DNA of 64,000 nucleotides from Amazonocrinis nigriterrae CENA67 (GTDB lineage Bacteria; Cyanobacteriota; Cyanobacteriia; Cyanobacteriales; Nostocaceae): assembly GCF_016056305.1 (NCBI RefSeq), contig NZ_JAECZC010000055.1:121900-185899 (forward strand). The letters are read 5' to 3'. The notes under the pieces were generated by a model. It worked only from the letters and a program-made list of their open reading frames with translations. It searched no databases and had not been told where the DNA came from. Shown here piece after piece: positions 17,185 to 25,883 of this stretch. Each line of letters opens with the position of its first letter. Within the stretch, counting starts at the first letter, position 1. Both the position numbers and the translations under genes were made by a program.

Positions 17185-18399
17185 CTATGCAATTACTGCT
17201 GTCTCAAGATGGGACTGTTGAGGAATTTGTGCCACAATTGCTTTGCCAATTTCCAGAGAAGAAGTAGCCGCTGGAGAAGGAGCATTGCAAACATGGATAG
17301 AGTTTTCACCCGGAACGATTAAAAAGTCGTCCACCAAAGAACCATCATTCATCAAAGCTTGAGCGCGGACACCTGCATGGGTGGGCACCAAATCTTCTGC
17401 TTGGACTTCCGGAATTAGCTGTTGCAAACTTCTGGTGAATGCTGCTTTACTAAAGGAACGAATAATTTCTTGAATGCCTTCATCAGCATGTTTTGCTGCT
17501 AGTTTCCAGAAACCAGGGAAGGTGATGACTTCAGCAAAATCTCCCAAATTAAAGTCGGTTTTTTTGTAACCTTCGCGTTTGAGGCTGAGAACTGCATTTG
17601 GCCCAGCGTGGACGCTACCATCTATCATCCGGGTAAAGTGGACACCCAAGAAAGGGAAAGCGGGGTTGGGAACTGGGTAAATGAGAGTTTTGACCAAATA
17701 GCGTTTTTCTTTTGTAAGTTCGTAGTATTCTCCCCGGAATGGTACGATTTTGGCGCTGGGTTCTACTTTGCCTAGTTTAGCAATGCGATCGCTGTGCAAT
17801 CCAGCACAGTTAATCACAAAGCGCGTTTCAAAGCTGCCGTTGTTGGTTTCCAGTACCTGATTTTTTCCACTTGGGGATATTTTCAGGACTTTTGTATTCA
17901 GCCGTAAATCTCCTCCCTGTTGTTGAATTAATTCGGCGTATTTTAAACAAACTTGTTTGTAATTTACAATTCCGGTTGAAAATACCCGAATCCCACCGAC
18001 ACAACTCACATGGGGTTCAATTTCTTTGACTTCTTCAGGGCTGATTTTTTGGACTTTTATGCCATTATCTAAACCCCGTTTGTAGAGGTTTTCTAGGCGC
18101 GGTAATTGTTGTTCTTCAGTTGCAACAATGACTTTACCACAAACTTCATGATCGATGCCATGCTCTTGGCAGAACTCGACCATTGAGCGACTACCATCAC
18201 GACAGAATTTAGCTTTGAAACTCCCTGGCTTGTAGTAAATACCAGAGTGAATGACTCCACTATTATTGCCGGTTTGATGAAATGCCCAGTTACTCTCTTT
18301 TTCTAGTACTAAAATTCGTGCATTGGGATATTTTTTGCCTAAAGCCATCCCCGTAGACAGTCCAACTATTCCCCCACCAACAATAGCAAAATCGTACAT
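17185..18399 (-). CDS. lhgO: FAD-dependent oxidoreductase, L-2-hydroxyglutarate oxidase family
   Basis: A 404-residue DAO-family flavoprotein. ATG at 18399 gives MYDFAIVGGGIVGLST, with the FAD-binding GGGIVG at residues 8-13; an in-frame TTG six codons earlier lacks support. Landmarks are VLEKESNWAFHQTGNNSGVIH, GVIHSGIYYKPGSFKAKFC, CGKVIVATEEQQL and THAGVRAQALMNDG, closely matching LhgO (YgaF). LhgO oxidises L-2-hydroxyglutarate to 2-oxoglutarate. A link to the two 2-oxoglutarate-dependent dioxygenase-like genes nearby is possible but unproven; it may instead oxidise a sugar-derived substrate. It is the second gene of the island after rfbF. A conserved oxidoreductase at this place in related HEP islands would support a polysaccharide role. 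Confidence 0.85.
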   Translation of the reverse strand: MYDFAIVGGGIVGLSTGMALGKKYPNARILVLEKESNWAFHQTGNNSGVIHSGIYYKPGSFKAKFCRDGSRSMVEFCQEHGIDHEVCGKVIVATEEQQLPRLENLYKRGLDNGIKVQKISPEEVKEIEPHVSCVGGIRVFSTGIVNYKQVCLKYAELIQQQGGDLRLNTKVLKISPSGKNQVLETNNGSFETRFVINCAGLHSDRIAKLGKVEPSAKIVPFRGEYYELTKEKRYLVKTLIYPVPNPAFPFLGVHFTRMIDGSVHAGPNAVLSLKREGYKKTDFNLGDFAEVITFPGFWKLAAKHADEGIQEIIRSFSKAAFTRSLQQLIPEVQAEDLVPTHAGVRAQALMNDGSLVDDFLIVPGENSIHVCNAPSPAATSSLEIGKAIVAQIPQQSHLETAVIA

Positions 18400-18440
18400 T
18401 GGTATTCTTGTACTCAAAACGACAAAAAACTTAATATTTA

Positions 18441-18573
18441 AGAGTTAGCAGTGAGAAGTTGGCAGTTAGAAGTTGGCAGTTAGAAGTTAGAAGTTAAAAT
18501 TAAATTCAATTGAGATTCATAACTCATAACTCATAACTCCTAACTCATAACTCATAACTCATAACTCATAACT
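18441..18573. repeat. Short tandem repeat arrays between rfbF and lhgO
   Basis: Two arrays: about six copies of an AGTTAGA/AGTTGGC heptamer at 18441-18496, and about eight copies of the heptamer ATAACTC at 18518-18573. The second runs into the stop codon region of rfbF. Copy number is expected to vary between strains. Confidence 0.85.
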
Positions 18574-19351
18574 TTTTTTCCCATACTTGCCAAGGAGCCT
18601 GATTATTGTTCCATAGTTCTTCTAGATAGTTTTTATCTCGTAGAGTATCCATCGGTTGCCAAAAACCATTATGCTTGAAAGCAGATAGTTGTTCCATATC
18701 AGCTAGCTTTTCTAACGGTTCTTTCTCCCAAACCGTGGAATCATCGGCAATCAAATTGATGACTTCCGGTTCTAGGACAAAATAACCGCCGTTAATCCAA
18801 GCGCCATCACCTTCGGGTTTTTCGCGAAAGCTGCTGATTTTGGTTTGTTCTTGTCCTAGGGAAATCGCGCCAAAGCGTCCTGCTGGTTGAACTGCTGTAA
18901 GAGTCGCCAAGGTTTTTTGTTCTTGATGAAACTTAATTAGCTCTGTAATATTTATATCACTTACACCATCACCATAGGTGAAGCAAAAAGTGTCATTGCC
19001 AAGATGCTCACAAACACGTTTTAAACGTCCGCCTGTCATGGTGCGATCGCCTGTATCGACTAGGGTGACGCGCCAGGGTTCAGCATATCCTGAATGCACA
19101 TTCATCTGGTTAAACCGCATGTCGAATGTGACATTTGACATGTGTAGGAAGTAATTAGCAAAATACTCTTTAATGATGTAACCTTTGTAGCCGCAACAGA
19201 TGATGAAGTCATTAATGCCGTGGGCGGAGTAAGTCTTCATTATGTGCCATAAAATTGGCTTACCACCAATTTCAACCATCGGCTTAGGTCTGATAGTAGT
19301 TTCTTCACTGAGGCGTGTACCAAGACCTCCAGCCAAAATCACCGCTTTCAT
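18566..19351 (-). CDS. rfbF: Glucose-1-phosphate cytidylyltransferase
   Basis: A 261-residue protein of normal RfbF length. It begins MKAVILAGGLGTRLSEETT with the nucleotide-binding loop GGLGTRLSE (residues 8-16) and continues RPKPMVEIGGKPILWHIMKT. FCFTYGDGVSDINITELI holds the metal-binding Asp (GDGVSD), and EKPEGDGAWINGGYFVLEP is the sugar-side strand typical of RfbF. It makes CDP-glucose from CTP and glucose-1-phosphate, the first step to CDP-linked deoxy sugars. The next enzyme, CDP-glucose 4,6-dehydratase (RfbG), is not evident under that name here; the SDR at 15134-16162 could take its place. It is the first gene of the polysaccharide island and, as I recall, corresponds to alr2825 in Anabaena 7120. 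Confidence 0.93.
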   Translation of the reverse strand: MKAVILAGGLGTRLSEETTIRPKPMVEIGGKPILWHIMKTYSAHGINDFIICCGYKGYIIKEYFANYFLHMSNVTFDMRFNQMNVHSGYAEPWRVTLVDTGDRTMTGGRLKRVCEHLGNDTFCFTYGDGVSDINITELIKFHQEQKTLATLTAVQPAGRFGAISLGQEQTKISSFREKPEGDGAWINGGYFVLEPEVINLIADDSTVWEKEPLEKLADMEQLSAFKHNGFWQPMDTLRDKNYLEELWNNNQAPWQVWEKKL

Positions 19352-19810
19352 GCAATTACCTCGGAGATTTGTAGAGAGATTGTTAAGCTGTTCAACATGA
19401 AAATTGCATATCTATTTGTGTTGACTGATGACTGATAACTGATAACTGATGACTGTCATTAATCATCGGTCATCAATCATCCGTCATCAGTCAACGACCT
19501 TGACAATTGATTATGCAATTAATATGGGCTTTAACTTAGGGAGAAAACTTTATTTTTAATGTATTTTTCTCCGTACATAATCTAACGAAGATTCAACACA
19601 ATATTATGAAGAGCAAGTAAATAAAAATCTTTTATGTGTAAAAAGTTTATGAATATCTCAAACCTGGAAATTTCAATAATTAAATCAATAAAAATATTAC
19701 TTCTAAAAAAATAGAGTTAGCTTTCGCTAACCCTGTCTAATCATGATTTGCCGTATTACTAGTAAATTTTTACTCTTGATAAAGTAGTTACAAAATTTAC
19801 TAGTTTGGTG
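19352..19810. promoter_or_regulatory. Intergenic region upstream of the polysaccharide island, with inverted repeat
   Basis: This 459-bp gap should hold the promoter that starts the island at rfbF. At 19420-19495 it carries a near-continuous inverted repeat built of ACTGATG/CATCAGT heptamers; GTTGACTGATGAC at 19420-19432 is the exact reverse complement of GTCATCAGTCAAC at 19483-19495. The remainder is AT-rich. I could not assign -10/-35 or nitrogen-control sites with confidence. Confidence 0.5.
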
Positions 19811-22003
19811 TTAGTTTTTTCCGACATTTTCCCAGATACTAGATCTTTGAAGTAAAAAATTACATTTGTTTTCCTCTATTATACAGATACTGCTAAGTGC
19901 TTGCTGGTAATTTTCTGTATCCGCTTGTTCTAAGGAAAGCTTGGCAGCTGTATGTAAATCTTCGATGGCTTTCGCCTGACTTTGGTTTGATCCACTACCA
20001 AGGTATTGAGCTAGTTCATAGCGAAGCATACCTCGTTTGAGATAAACTTTCGCCAGTTTATTATTGAGTAGTAATGCTTGGTCAAAGTCAGAAAGTGCCC
20101 TTTGGTATTCTTGATTAAAATCCCCACTATATTGAGCCATTTGATAGCGGGTAGAAGCACGCTGAAAATAAGCTTCTGCTTTGGATGAATTGAGGGCGAT
20201 CGCTCTTGTAAAATCAGCAATTGCTTGTTTGAAATCTTTTAAAGTTTGGGCGCTATATTTGGCAATTTCTGAGTAAACAATGCCCCTTCTGATATAAGCT
20301 TCTGCTTCATTTTTATTGACTTGCAGGGCTTGATTATAATCAGCGATCGCTTGCTTATATTCTGTATCAGGGTCGTTGCTATATTCAGCAAGCATATAGT
20401 GAGCATTGCCGCGATTAACTAAAGCTTTGACCTCATGAGGATTGATTTGCAAAGCTTCGCTATAGTCTACAAGCGCACCTTCATAGTCTTTGAGATTGTA
20501 GCGGGCATTGCCTCGATTTACAAAAGCTTTGACATATGTGGGTTGCTGTTTTATTGCTTCGCTAAAATCTGCCACTGCTTGCTCATAGTTTTTTGTTTGA
20601 TAAGCAGCATGACCTTGCTTATAGTAATCAGCAAAAGTTGGTGTGTCATTATTAACTGGGGCACGAGACATCAACGATTGTTGAGTGTATGTATTTTGGG
20701 AAACATATGGACGAGTAAATTTAATCATCACGTCCAAATACCCCAAAATTCCAAAACCCAGCAAACCAAGAACAACAGGATAAACCTTAGCCTTGCGAAA
20801 ACGTTTTTGTGGCGCATAGGTAGGGCTAGTTGCCTGCTGCCAATAGTTAAATCGCTGCAATGGTGTGGCTGGTTGTGGTAAGCCTGGAGGCTGGTTATAG
20901 CGCCTTTTTGGTTTGATTCGTGGTTTGAGATGTTCTCTATTTTCTATAGCCTGATGTGATGGGAACGGATCGCGTCCGCCTAATCTTAAAGCACGTTGAC
21001 ACCAAGGACAGGTATGCAGGTGGTTGTTGTAACGATGCTGGGGATTAATGGTGCAGGTAATTAGGCTATCTTCGGCTTCTGCTATTGCTGACAACCAACT
21101 TTGGGCGCTAGGACGTAGTTCTGGGTCGTTGTGACCATCCTCAAAACAACGCACAAACAACTCTTGTAATCTGGGATGCAGAATTTCCCAAGCCGGTGCA
21201 ATCGGTGTAGGCAAGTAGGGTACTTGCTGCTTTTGACTGTAGGTGAAATGTCCGGCTGCTATTCGCGCTTCGTATGGTGGTGGTTCAGCACTACCTTGAA
21301 ATATGCCAGAGAAGGGATGGGTACCTTCCATCAACAGTTGAAATATCAATACGGCCAAGCCAAACAAATCATGAGTGATTTGGCGGTCGTGTTGAGCAAA
21401 GATTTTATTCTGTAGTTCCGGTGGGGTAAATTCTGGTTTACCCACTGGACAGCGGTAAACAACGTTGTTTTCTACATCGCGTACTTGGAAAGAGTCGGTG
21501 TCTACCAATGTGACTAATGCTGTGTCACTGACGAGGATGTTCGATTCGTTCACATCCCCGACACAATATCCACTATTGTGCAAAGCTGCAAAAGCTGCGG
21601 CTAAATTGCGGGCAGTACGAAGTAGGTACTGATAATTAAATAAAGGACAGTGTTCGCGGCGGGTTCTGGGGTTGTAAAAGTCGATGATCGGACGCATCCC
21701 CCGAATCCGCGGCATTAAAAAGCCGATGATGCGATCGCCGTAGCCATTGCCGACATCTGCTGCTAGTAATAGATCCTGTGGCCAAGCGATGGAAATATGT
21801 CCTAAGCTAGCCGTCGGGTTTTCCGGCGGGTTAGCCAGCATCGTATGCAGTTTATAGGCGTGGGCGACTGTAGGCTTGTGATAAATCTTGGCTACTAAAT
21901 CACTATCGGAGGGCACAGCATAGATACATGCTTCACCGCCACGCCCTAAACTGACGCTAAGGTTGATAATTTCTTGTTTGGGAAGACAACGTAGTACCTG
22001 CAT
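19811..22003 (-). CDS. Protein kinase-like protein with membrane segment and TPR repeats (YegI-like)
   Basis: A 730-residue fusion. Residues 1 to about 310 form an atypical kinase domain: SLGRGGEACIYAV (glycine loop), VAKIYHK (ATP lysine), GYCVGDVNESNILVSD (catalytic loop, HRD replaced by VGD, Asn kept) and LVDTDSFQV (DFG replaced by DTD). Next comes a Cys/His cluster CTINPQHRYNNHLHTCPWC that could bind zinc, a basic linker, one membrane helix (VYPVVLGLLGFGILGYLDV, about 413-431) and about five TPR units (ADYYKQGHAAYQTKNYEQAV onward). Kinases of this type stand beside a PP2C phosphatase and a VWA protein in bacteria (E. coli yegI-yegK-yegL; TerY-P triad). The same three are adjacent here, so the kinase and phosphatase probably set the state of a shared target. 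TPRs suggest a protein partner. The target is unknown. Confidence 0.8.
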   Translation of the reverse strand: MQVLRCLPKQEIINLSVSLGRGGEACIYAVPSDSDLVAKIYHKPTVAHAYKLHTMLANPPENPTASLGHISIAWPQDLLLAADVGNGYGDRIIGFLMPRIRGMRPIIDFYNPRTRREHCPLFNYQYLLRTARNLAAAFAALHNSGYCVGDVNESNILVSDTALVTLVDTDSFQVRDVENNVVYRCPVGKPEFTPPELQNKIFAQHDRQITHDLFGLAVLIFQLLMEGTHPFSGIFQGSAEPPPYEARIAAGHFTYSQKQQVPYLPTPIAPAWEILHPRLQELFVRCFEDGHNDPELRPSAQSWLSAIAEAEDSLITCTINPQHRYNNHLHTCPWCQRALRLGGRDPFPSHQAIENREHLKPRIKPKRRYNQPPGLPQPATPLQRFNYWQQATSPTYAPQKRFRKAKVYPVVLGLLGFGILGYLDVMIKFTRPYVSQNTYTQQSLMSRAPVNNDTPTFADYYKQGHAAYQTKNYEQAVADFSEAIKQQPTYVKAFVNRGNARYNLKDYEGALVDYSEALQINPHEVKALVNRGNAHYMLAEYSNDPDTEYKQAIADYNQALQVNKNEAEAYIRRGIVYSEIAKYSAQTLKDFKQAIADFTRAIALNSSKAEAYFQRASTRYQMAQYSGDFNQEYQRALSDFDQALLLNNKLAKVYLKRGMLRYELAQYLGSGSNQSQAKAIEDLHTAAKLSLEQADTENYQQALSSICIIEENKCNFLLQRSSIWENVGKN

Positions 22004-22059
22004 GATAGAATCACAGTTAACGGAGGTTATTTAAAACACTGGAATTGGATAATCCTGGT

Positions 22060-22890
22060 TCATATGTTGTTGAAAGCTGCAATAATTAGGGTTAAGTCAT
22101 CATCAGTACGCTGAGTAATTCGCTCAGAACCTAGGAACTTCACCAACTGATCTTTTGCCACTGTCTTGTCGTCTGCACTCTCGACAAAATCAAATAAGGG
22201 AAAAAAGAACGGTTTGTGAGGTTCACGAGCAACCATATTTAAAGCCAGCATTTGCAGTCCATCAGTCAGAACAGCAATATTGACTATTGCTTCACGCCAC
22301 AATCTCATCTGGGCTAGATCTATAGCATCTGCTGAAGTCAAAAAAGTTGTTTCATTGATATATTCGCCATTATTGGGCATGGTCAGTGCAAGTAAGTTGC
22401 CCATACGATCCTTTGCTACTGCCAAACCATCACCAATCTGGGCCGCTGCTACTATTTCTGGTGTAGCAATCACAACAATTAAAGTTGTTGCTAAGTCTTG
22501 AGGCTGTTTTTTGCAAGCTGCTGCTTCCTGTTCAACCGCTGTTTTGGCAGCTAACAAGGCCTCAAGTAATAGCGATCGCACAATTGCATCATCAGTCAGG
22601 GAGTGTTTGGTGATTTGTTGCATTGATAAATTTTCGATCGCTGCTTCCACAGCCACCATTGCTCCCACTTTCCCCTGACTGGCAGAACCGGCGCCATCAG
22701 CCGCTGCGGCCACTAACACATTCCCTGGTAATACCTGCCAGTGGTGGGCATCCTGACACAGCTGCTTGTTTCTAATGTGGCTGGTGCCACACACAGATGC
22801 GGCAACTACTTGCCAATGAGAAATCTGTTTTGAGGTTTTCATAGATTTTTTCTGACAGCTAGCTGTGTGAGTTTGAGGCCGCGATCGCAT
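22060..22890 (-). CDS. PP2C-family protein phosphatase (YegK-like)
   Basis: A 276-residue PP2C-type phosphatase. The N-terminal core reads WQVVAASVCGTSHIRNKQLC, with Asp in LCQDAHHWQV, followed by VLVAAAADGAGSASQGKVGA, whose ADGAGSA is the Mn/Mg-binding motif (ADGxG). Further acidic sites are AAQIGDGLAVAK and NIAVLTDGLQMLALN, and the C-terminus has RTDDDLTLIIAAF, the last metal-binding Asp of the fold. The metal set seems complete. The gene begins immediately after the VWA stop codon (22891/22890), so the two are translationally coupled. An internal ATG at 22842 (MKTSKQISHWQ) is an alternative start, since the first 16 residues look weak. Third member of the VWA-phosphatase-kinase triad; it would reverse the kinase's phosphorylation. 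Confidence 0.85.
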   Translation of the reverse strand: MRSRPQTHTASCQKKSMKTSKQISHWQVVAASVCGTSHIRNKQLCQDAHHWQVLPGNVLVAAAADGAGSASQGKVGAMVAVEAAIENLSMQQITKHSLTDDAIVRSLLLEALLAAKTAVEQEAAACKKQPQDLATTLIVVIATPEIVAAAQIGDGLAVAKDRMGNLLALTMPNNGEYINETTFLTSADAIDLAQMRLWREAIVNIAVLTDGLQMLALNMVAREPHKPFFFPLFDFVESADDKTVAKDQLVKFLGSERITQRTDDDLTLIIAAFNNI

Positions 22891-23565
22891 TTAAATAGAT
22901 CCCCAGCCAATAGGTGGTAATGCTACCTGTTCGTCTACTTGCGAATGCGAAACCGCTGACATACTAGCCGATAACCAAACAAACATCTCAACAAAGTTCA
23001 GTCCTTTGAGTTTTAGAGGCGTACGCACAGCTATTTGATTGAGACGTGTCATGTTAGCATTTTCTACACCCACTGAGAAAAAAGCCACGCGCTTATTCGC
23101 CTCATCTCCTTGCAAACGCTGTGTTGCTTGCTCTATCACTTGCTCTAGTTCTCCTTGCGGTTCCCCATCAGTGATCATGAATACCCAAGGACGATAGTAA
23201 GCAATACCATTGGCACGATACAGGGATTTGCGCTCTTGAACCATATCCAAGGCTTTATGAATTCCCATACCCATAGTCGTTAAACCCTGGGCTGTCAGGA
23301 TTGGCGGATTGAATTGATCCGCAGTCACGAAATCTTGCACGACATTGACATGACTATCAAACGTGACGATCGCCACCTCCACCCGTCTGGCTGCCAAGGA
23401 ATTCTTGATTAATTCATCCTTCAAAGTCAGCAAACCTTGATTTAAAGCTTCTATCGGCTCTCCTTGCATAGAGCCAGATGTGTCTAGTAGTAAGACACAA
23501 GGACAACGGGGTTCTGGATTCTCAGCAAACTCCACTACTTCATCAAGTCTTAAGGTATCGTGCAT
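22891..23565 (-). CDS. VWA-domain protein (TerY/YegL-like)
   Basis: A 224-residue von Willebrand A domain protein, read from ATG at 23565 (MHDTLRLDEVVEFAENP); a TTG nine codons upstream is rejected. The MIDAS metal site is intact: VLLLDTSGSMQGEPI (DxSxS, about residues 26-40), the threonine in QGLTTMGMGIHKAL, and the aspartate in VFMITDGEPQGEL. No membrane segment or signal peptide, so it is cytosolic. In the tellurite-type stress loci and the E. coli yeg genes, such proteins go with a PP2C phosphatase and a kinase, here the next two genes. It could scaffold or sense metal in that module. Regulation is unknown; 0.9 kb of repeat-rich DNA lies upstream and should hold the operon promoter. Confidence 0.87.
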   Translation of the reverse strand: MHDTLRLDEVVEFAENPEPRCPCVLLLDTSGSMQGEPIEALNQGLLTLKDELIKNSLAARRVEVAIVTFDSHVNVVQDFVTADQFNPPILTAQGLTTMGMGIHKALDMVQERKSLYRANGIAYYRPWVFMITDGEPQGELEQVIEQATQRLQGDEANKRVAFFSVGVENANMTRLNQIAVRTPLKLKGLNFVEMFVWLSASMSAVSHSQVDEQVALPPIGWGSI

Positions 23566-24476
23566 AACTTTTTGTGTTATGTTGTAGTCCAAAGCTTTAT
23601 TTCCCTTTTTTCAAAGTATATAGTTTAATTTCCGGAGCTTAATAAACTAAAGGTAGATGTTTAGTTTGAGCTAATTGAATCTTTATTAAACAAATTATCC
23701 TTCGCAAATTTTTTACAATTTTTAAGAAAGTCTTGGGCATGGTCTAGTCGAAAGAGAATTTCTCAACTGTTAGCATTATTTAGGTGAGTAAATCTACTAA
23801 CCTGTATATACATGAAACACAGAATATAATAAATAATACGCAGATTCACCTACGCAAAATTTTAAAGATTCCATGTAGAAAATTTATTTTTTATATAAAA
23901 CAAATTAATCCAAGTTGACCTCATCGACATAAAAACTTTAACCGCCCACGTTAAGAACTCAAGGCTAAACTAAGCTATAAAAAACCTGTCTTCAGGTCGT
24001 GCAAAATGTAACTAACTGACTTTATAACTGCTAATTGCTGAGTGCTGTAGACGCTGCTGCGGTAAGGGTGTCGCAGACAGGCGCGGTTACTAGCGATCTT
24101 CGACACAGGAGCTTCACTTCCGTTAGCGCAAGCGTTGCGCGAGAAGCGCGAGGGTCACCCGTTCGTCGAAGCCCCAACAATAGCGGTTTCCGTCGTTAGC
24201 GCAGCGATCTTCAACGCTCGTAGCGTCTAGGGACTGCTGTTAGCGTTAGCAACGAGCGTCACTCAAAGGGTCTTGGGGTTTTACACCAAATGCATAGTTG
24301 TCTAGCGACCGAGCGCAGTTGATAATGGCTACTTGGGCTGTAATTTTCATACCTTTTAATAAATGTACATATTCTTTAATAAGAAAGTATTTTGTAGTTA
24401 GAGAAAAATTACAAATAATAAAATACCGCATGGTCATAGCTATCCTTTGTAAAGATTTTCAAAACGACTGTAAAAC
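23566..24476. other. Long divergent intergenic region with dispersed repeats
   Basis: About 910 bp between the VWA gene (leftward) and the PATAN-REC gene (rightward), so promoters for both should lie here. The left part (23590-24000) is AT-rich with nothing I recognise. From about 24040 to 24270 the base composition changes abruptly to GC-rich and HIP-like, with GCGCAAGCGTTGCGCGAG (a near palindrome, about 24126) and a 24-bp block at 24183-24206 that recurs exactly at 54103-54126. No credible gene: the one longer frame (24246-24437, minus) has no family features and begins in the repeat. Confidence 0.6.
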
Positions 24477-25883
24477 ATGAATAATTTTGGTACATTCACG
24501 GTACTGCGTCCCCAAAATTTATTAAGACAGTTATCTAATTGTTCTGAAACGACCTGCTTGCAAGCTTTGAGTAATCAAGTTACCTGGTCTATTTACCTAG
24601 AAGAGGGAACAATTACTTATGCGACCCATACAGTAGAACCTTTTGATAGACTTGAACGCCATCTGCGTCGCCTTAGCCATCGAATTAAGCGAGTAACTAG
24701 TGAAACTCGTGTGCAATTGCGCTTGATGTTTGAAACTGACTCACCAAGTCAATTCATAGAAGAGTATAGCGAGCTTAGAAGTCAACCTCCAGAGTATCAG
24801 GCAATTAGCTGGCTTATTAGTCAAGGACATTTGGATGCTACACAAGCTACAGTTTTAATTCAAGAATTGGTTAAAGAAGTGATGGAAGCATTTCTATTAA
24901 TCAAAACAGGTATTTATCAATTAAGTGATTCACAGCAGAAAGTTGCAAAAATTTGTAGGCTAGATGTAGAAAAAGTTATAAACTGCTGTCAGTTACAAAT
25001 AGAGCGTTGGCAGTCTTTATCACCGCAAATTTCATCTCCCTATCAGCGTCCATACCTGTTGTTTTCTAACGAAGTTCCCAACAAAAATTTTCCAGACATC
25101 CAGCCAAATCTAACTAATTGGATGAAAGGTTTTAGCCTACGTCATCTTGCTGTGATTATCAATCAAGATGAAATTCAACTGGCTAAAATTTTACACCCTT
25201 ACATCCTCAAAGGAGGGATTATCTTGCATGAACCAGACCCACCTTTTGATCTGTTACCAAAGACTTTAACAGCAATGTCATCTTCTCCTAGACTTACAAC
25301 AGCATTACTAAACAGAGAATTAGGTGACACACTAGTAGTCGAAGTCAGTAGCGATATCGCCCAAACTGATGCGGATATTCCTGGAGAAAATATATCTCGT
25401 GTGCATGAATTACCAAAGATTTCTGCACTTTCAAGAGAACATATTCAGGAATTAACAATACCTAATAACATACATGTTCCTCCTCAAATAGTAACGAATG
25501 CTACTATCAGTCCGAAAAAGGTTTATAAAATTGTTTCTGTCGATGATAGTCCCACAATTCTTAAAGAAATTAGTCGTTTTTTAGAAACTGAAAATTTTAC
25601 TGTAGTCGCTATCGATGATCCATTAAAAGCCGTAATGTCCATTATTAGACACAAACCAGACTTAATTTTACTAGACCTAAATATGGCAGGAATTGATGGC
25701 TATGAATTATGTCGGCTTATACGTAATAATTCAATGTTTAGAAATACTCCGATTATTTTTGTCACAGGTTATAAGGGTATTGTAGATAAGGTAAAAGCAA
25801 GATTAGCCGGGGCATCTGGGTATCTAACTAAACCTTTTACACAGGCAGAGTTATTAAAAATGGTATTTATGCATTTGACCTAA
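24477..25883 (+). CDS. PATAN-domain response regulator (PatA/HmpA-like)
   Basis: A 468-residue protein. The N-terminal ~280 residues form a PATAN/DUF4388-type region: FTVLRPQNLLRQLSN, WSIYLEEGTITYATHTVEP, PFDRLERHLRRLSHRIKRV and YQAISWLISQGHLDATQAT. The C-terminal receiver domain (about 350-468) starts VYKIVSVDDSPTILKEISRF, with acidic pair DD, the phosphoacceptor Asp in LILLDLNMAGIDGYE (about residue 400), FVTGYKG and the lysine in GYLTKPFT, so it is competent for phosphorylation. It is clearly a paralogue of the hmpA-like gene at 52338-53405, with a longer middle. PATAN-REC proteins include PatA (heterocyst patterning) and regulators of phototaxis and hormogonium motility. No kinase gene is next to it, so its partner is elsewhere. 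Confidence 0.85.
   Translation: MNNFGTFTVLRPQNLLRQLSNCSETTCLQALSNQVTWSIYLEEGTITYATHTVEPFDRLERHLRRLSHRIKRVTSETRVQLRLMFETDSPSQFIEEYSELRSQPPEYQAISWLISQGHLDATQATVLIQELVKEVMEAFLLIKTGIYQLSDSQQKVAKICRLDVEKVINCCQLQIERWQSLSPQISSPYQRPYLLFSNEVPNKNFPDIQPNLTNWMKGFSLRHLAVIINQDEIQLAKILHPYILKGGIILHEPDPPFDLLPKTLTAMSSSPRLTTALLNRELGDTLVVEVSSDIAQTDADIPGENISRVHELPKISALSREHIQELTIPNNIHVPPQIVTNATISPKKVYKIVSVDDSPTILKEISRFLETENFTVVAIDDPLKAVMSIIRHKPDLILLDLNMAGIDGYELCRLIRNNSMFRNTPIIFVTGYKGIVDKVKARLAGASGYLTKPFTQAELLKMVFMHLT

Noticed and set aside
24246..24437. 63-codon minus-strand frame upstream of the PATAN-REC gene
   Set aside because: Begins close to the start of that gene, ends in a GC-rich repeat, and shows no family features.
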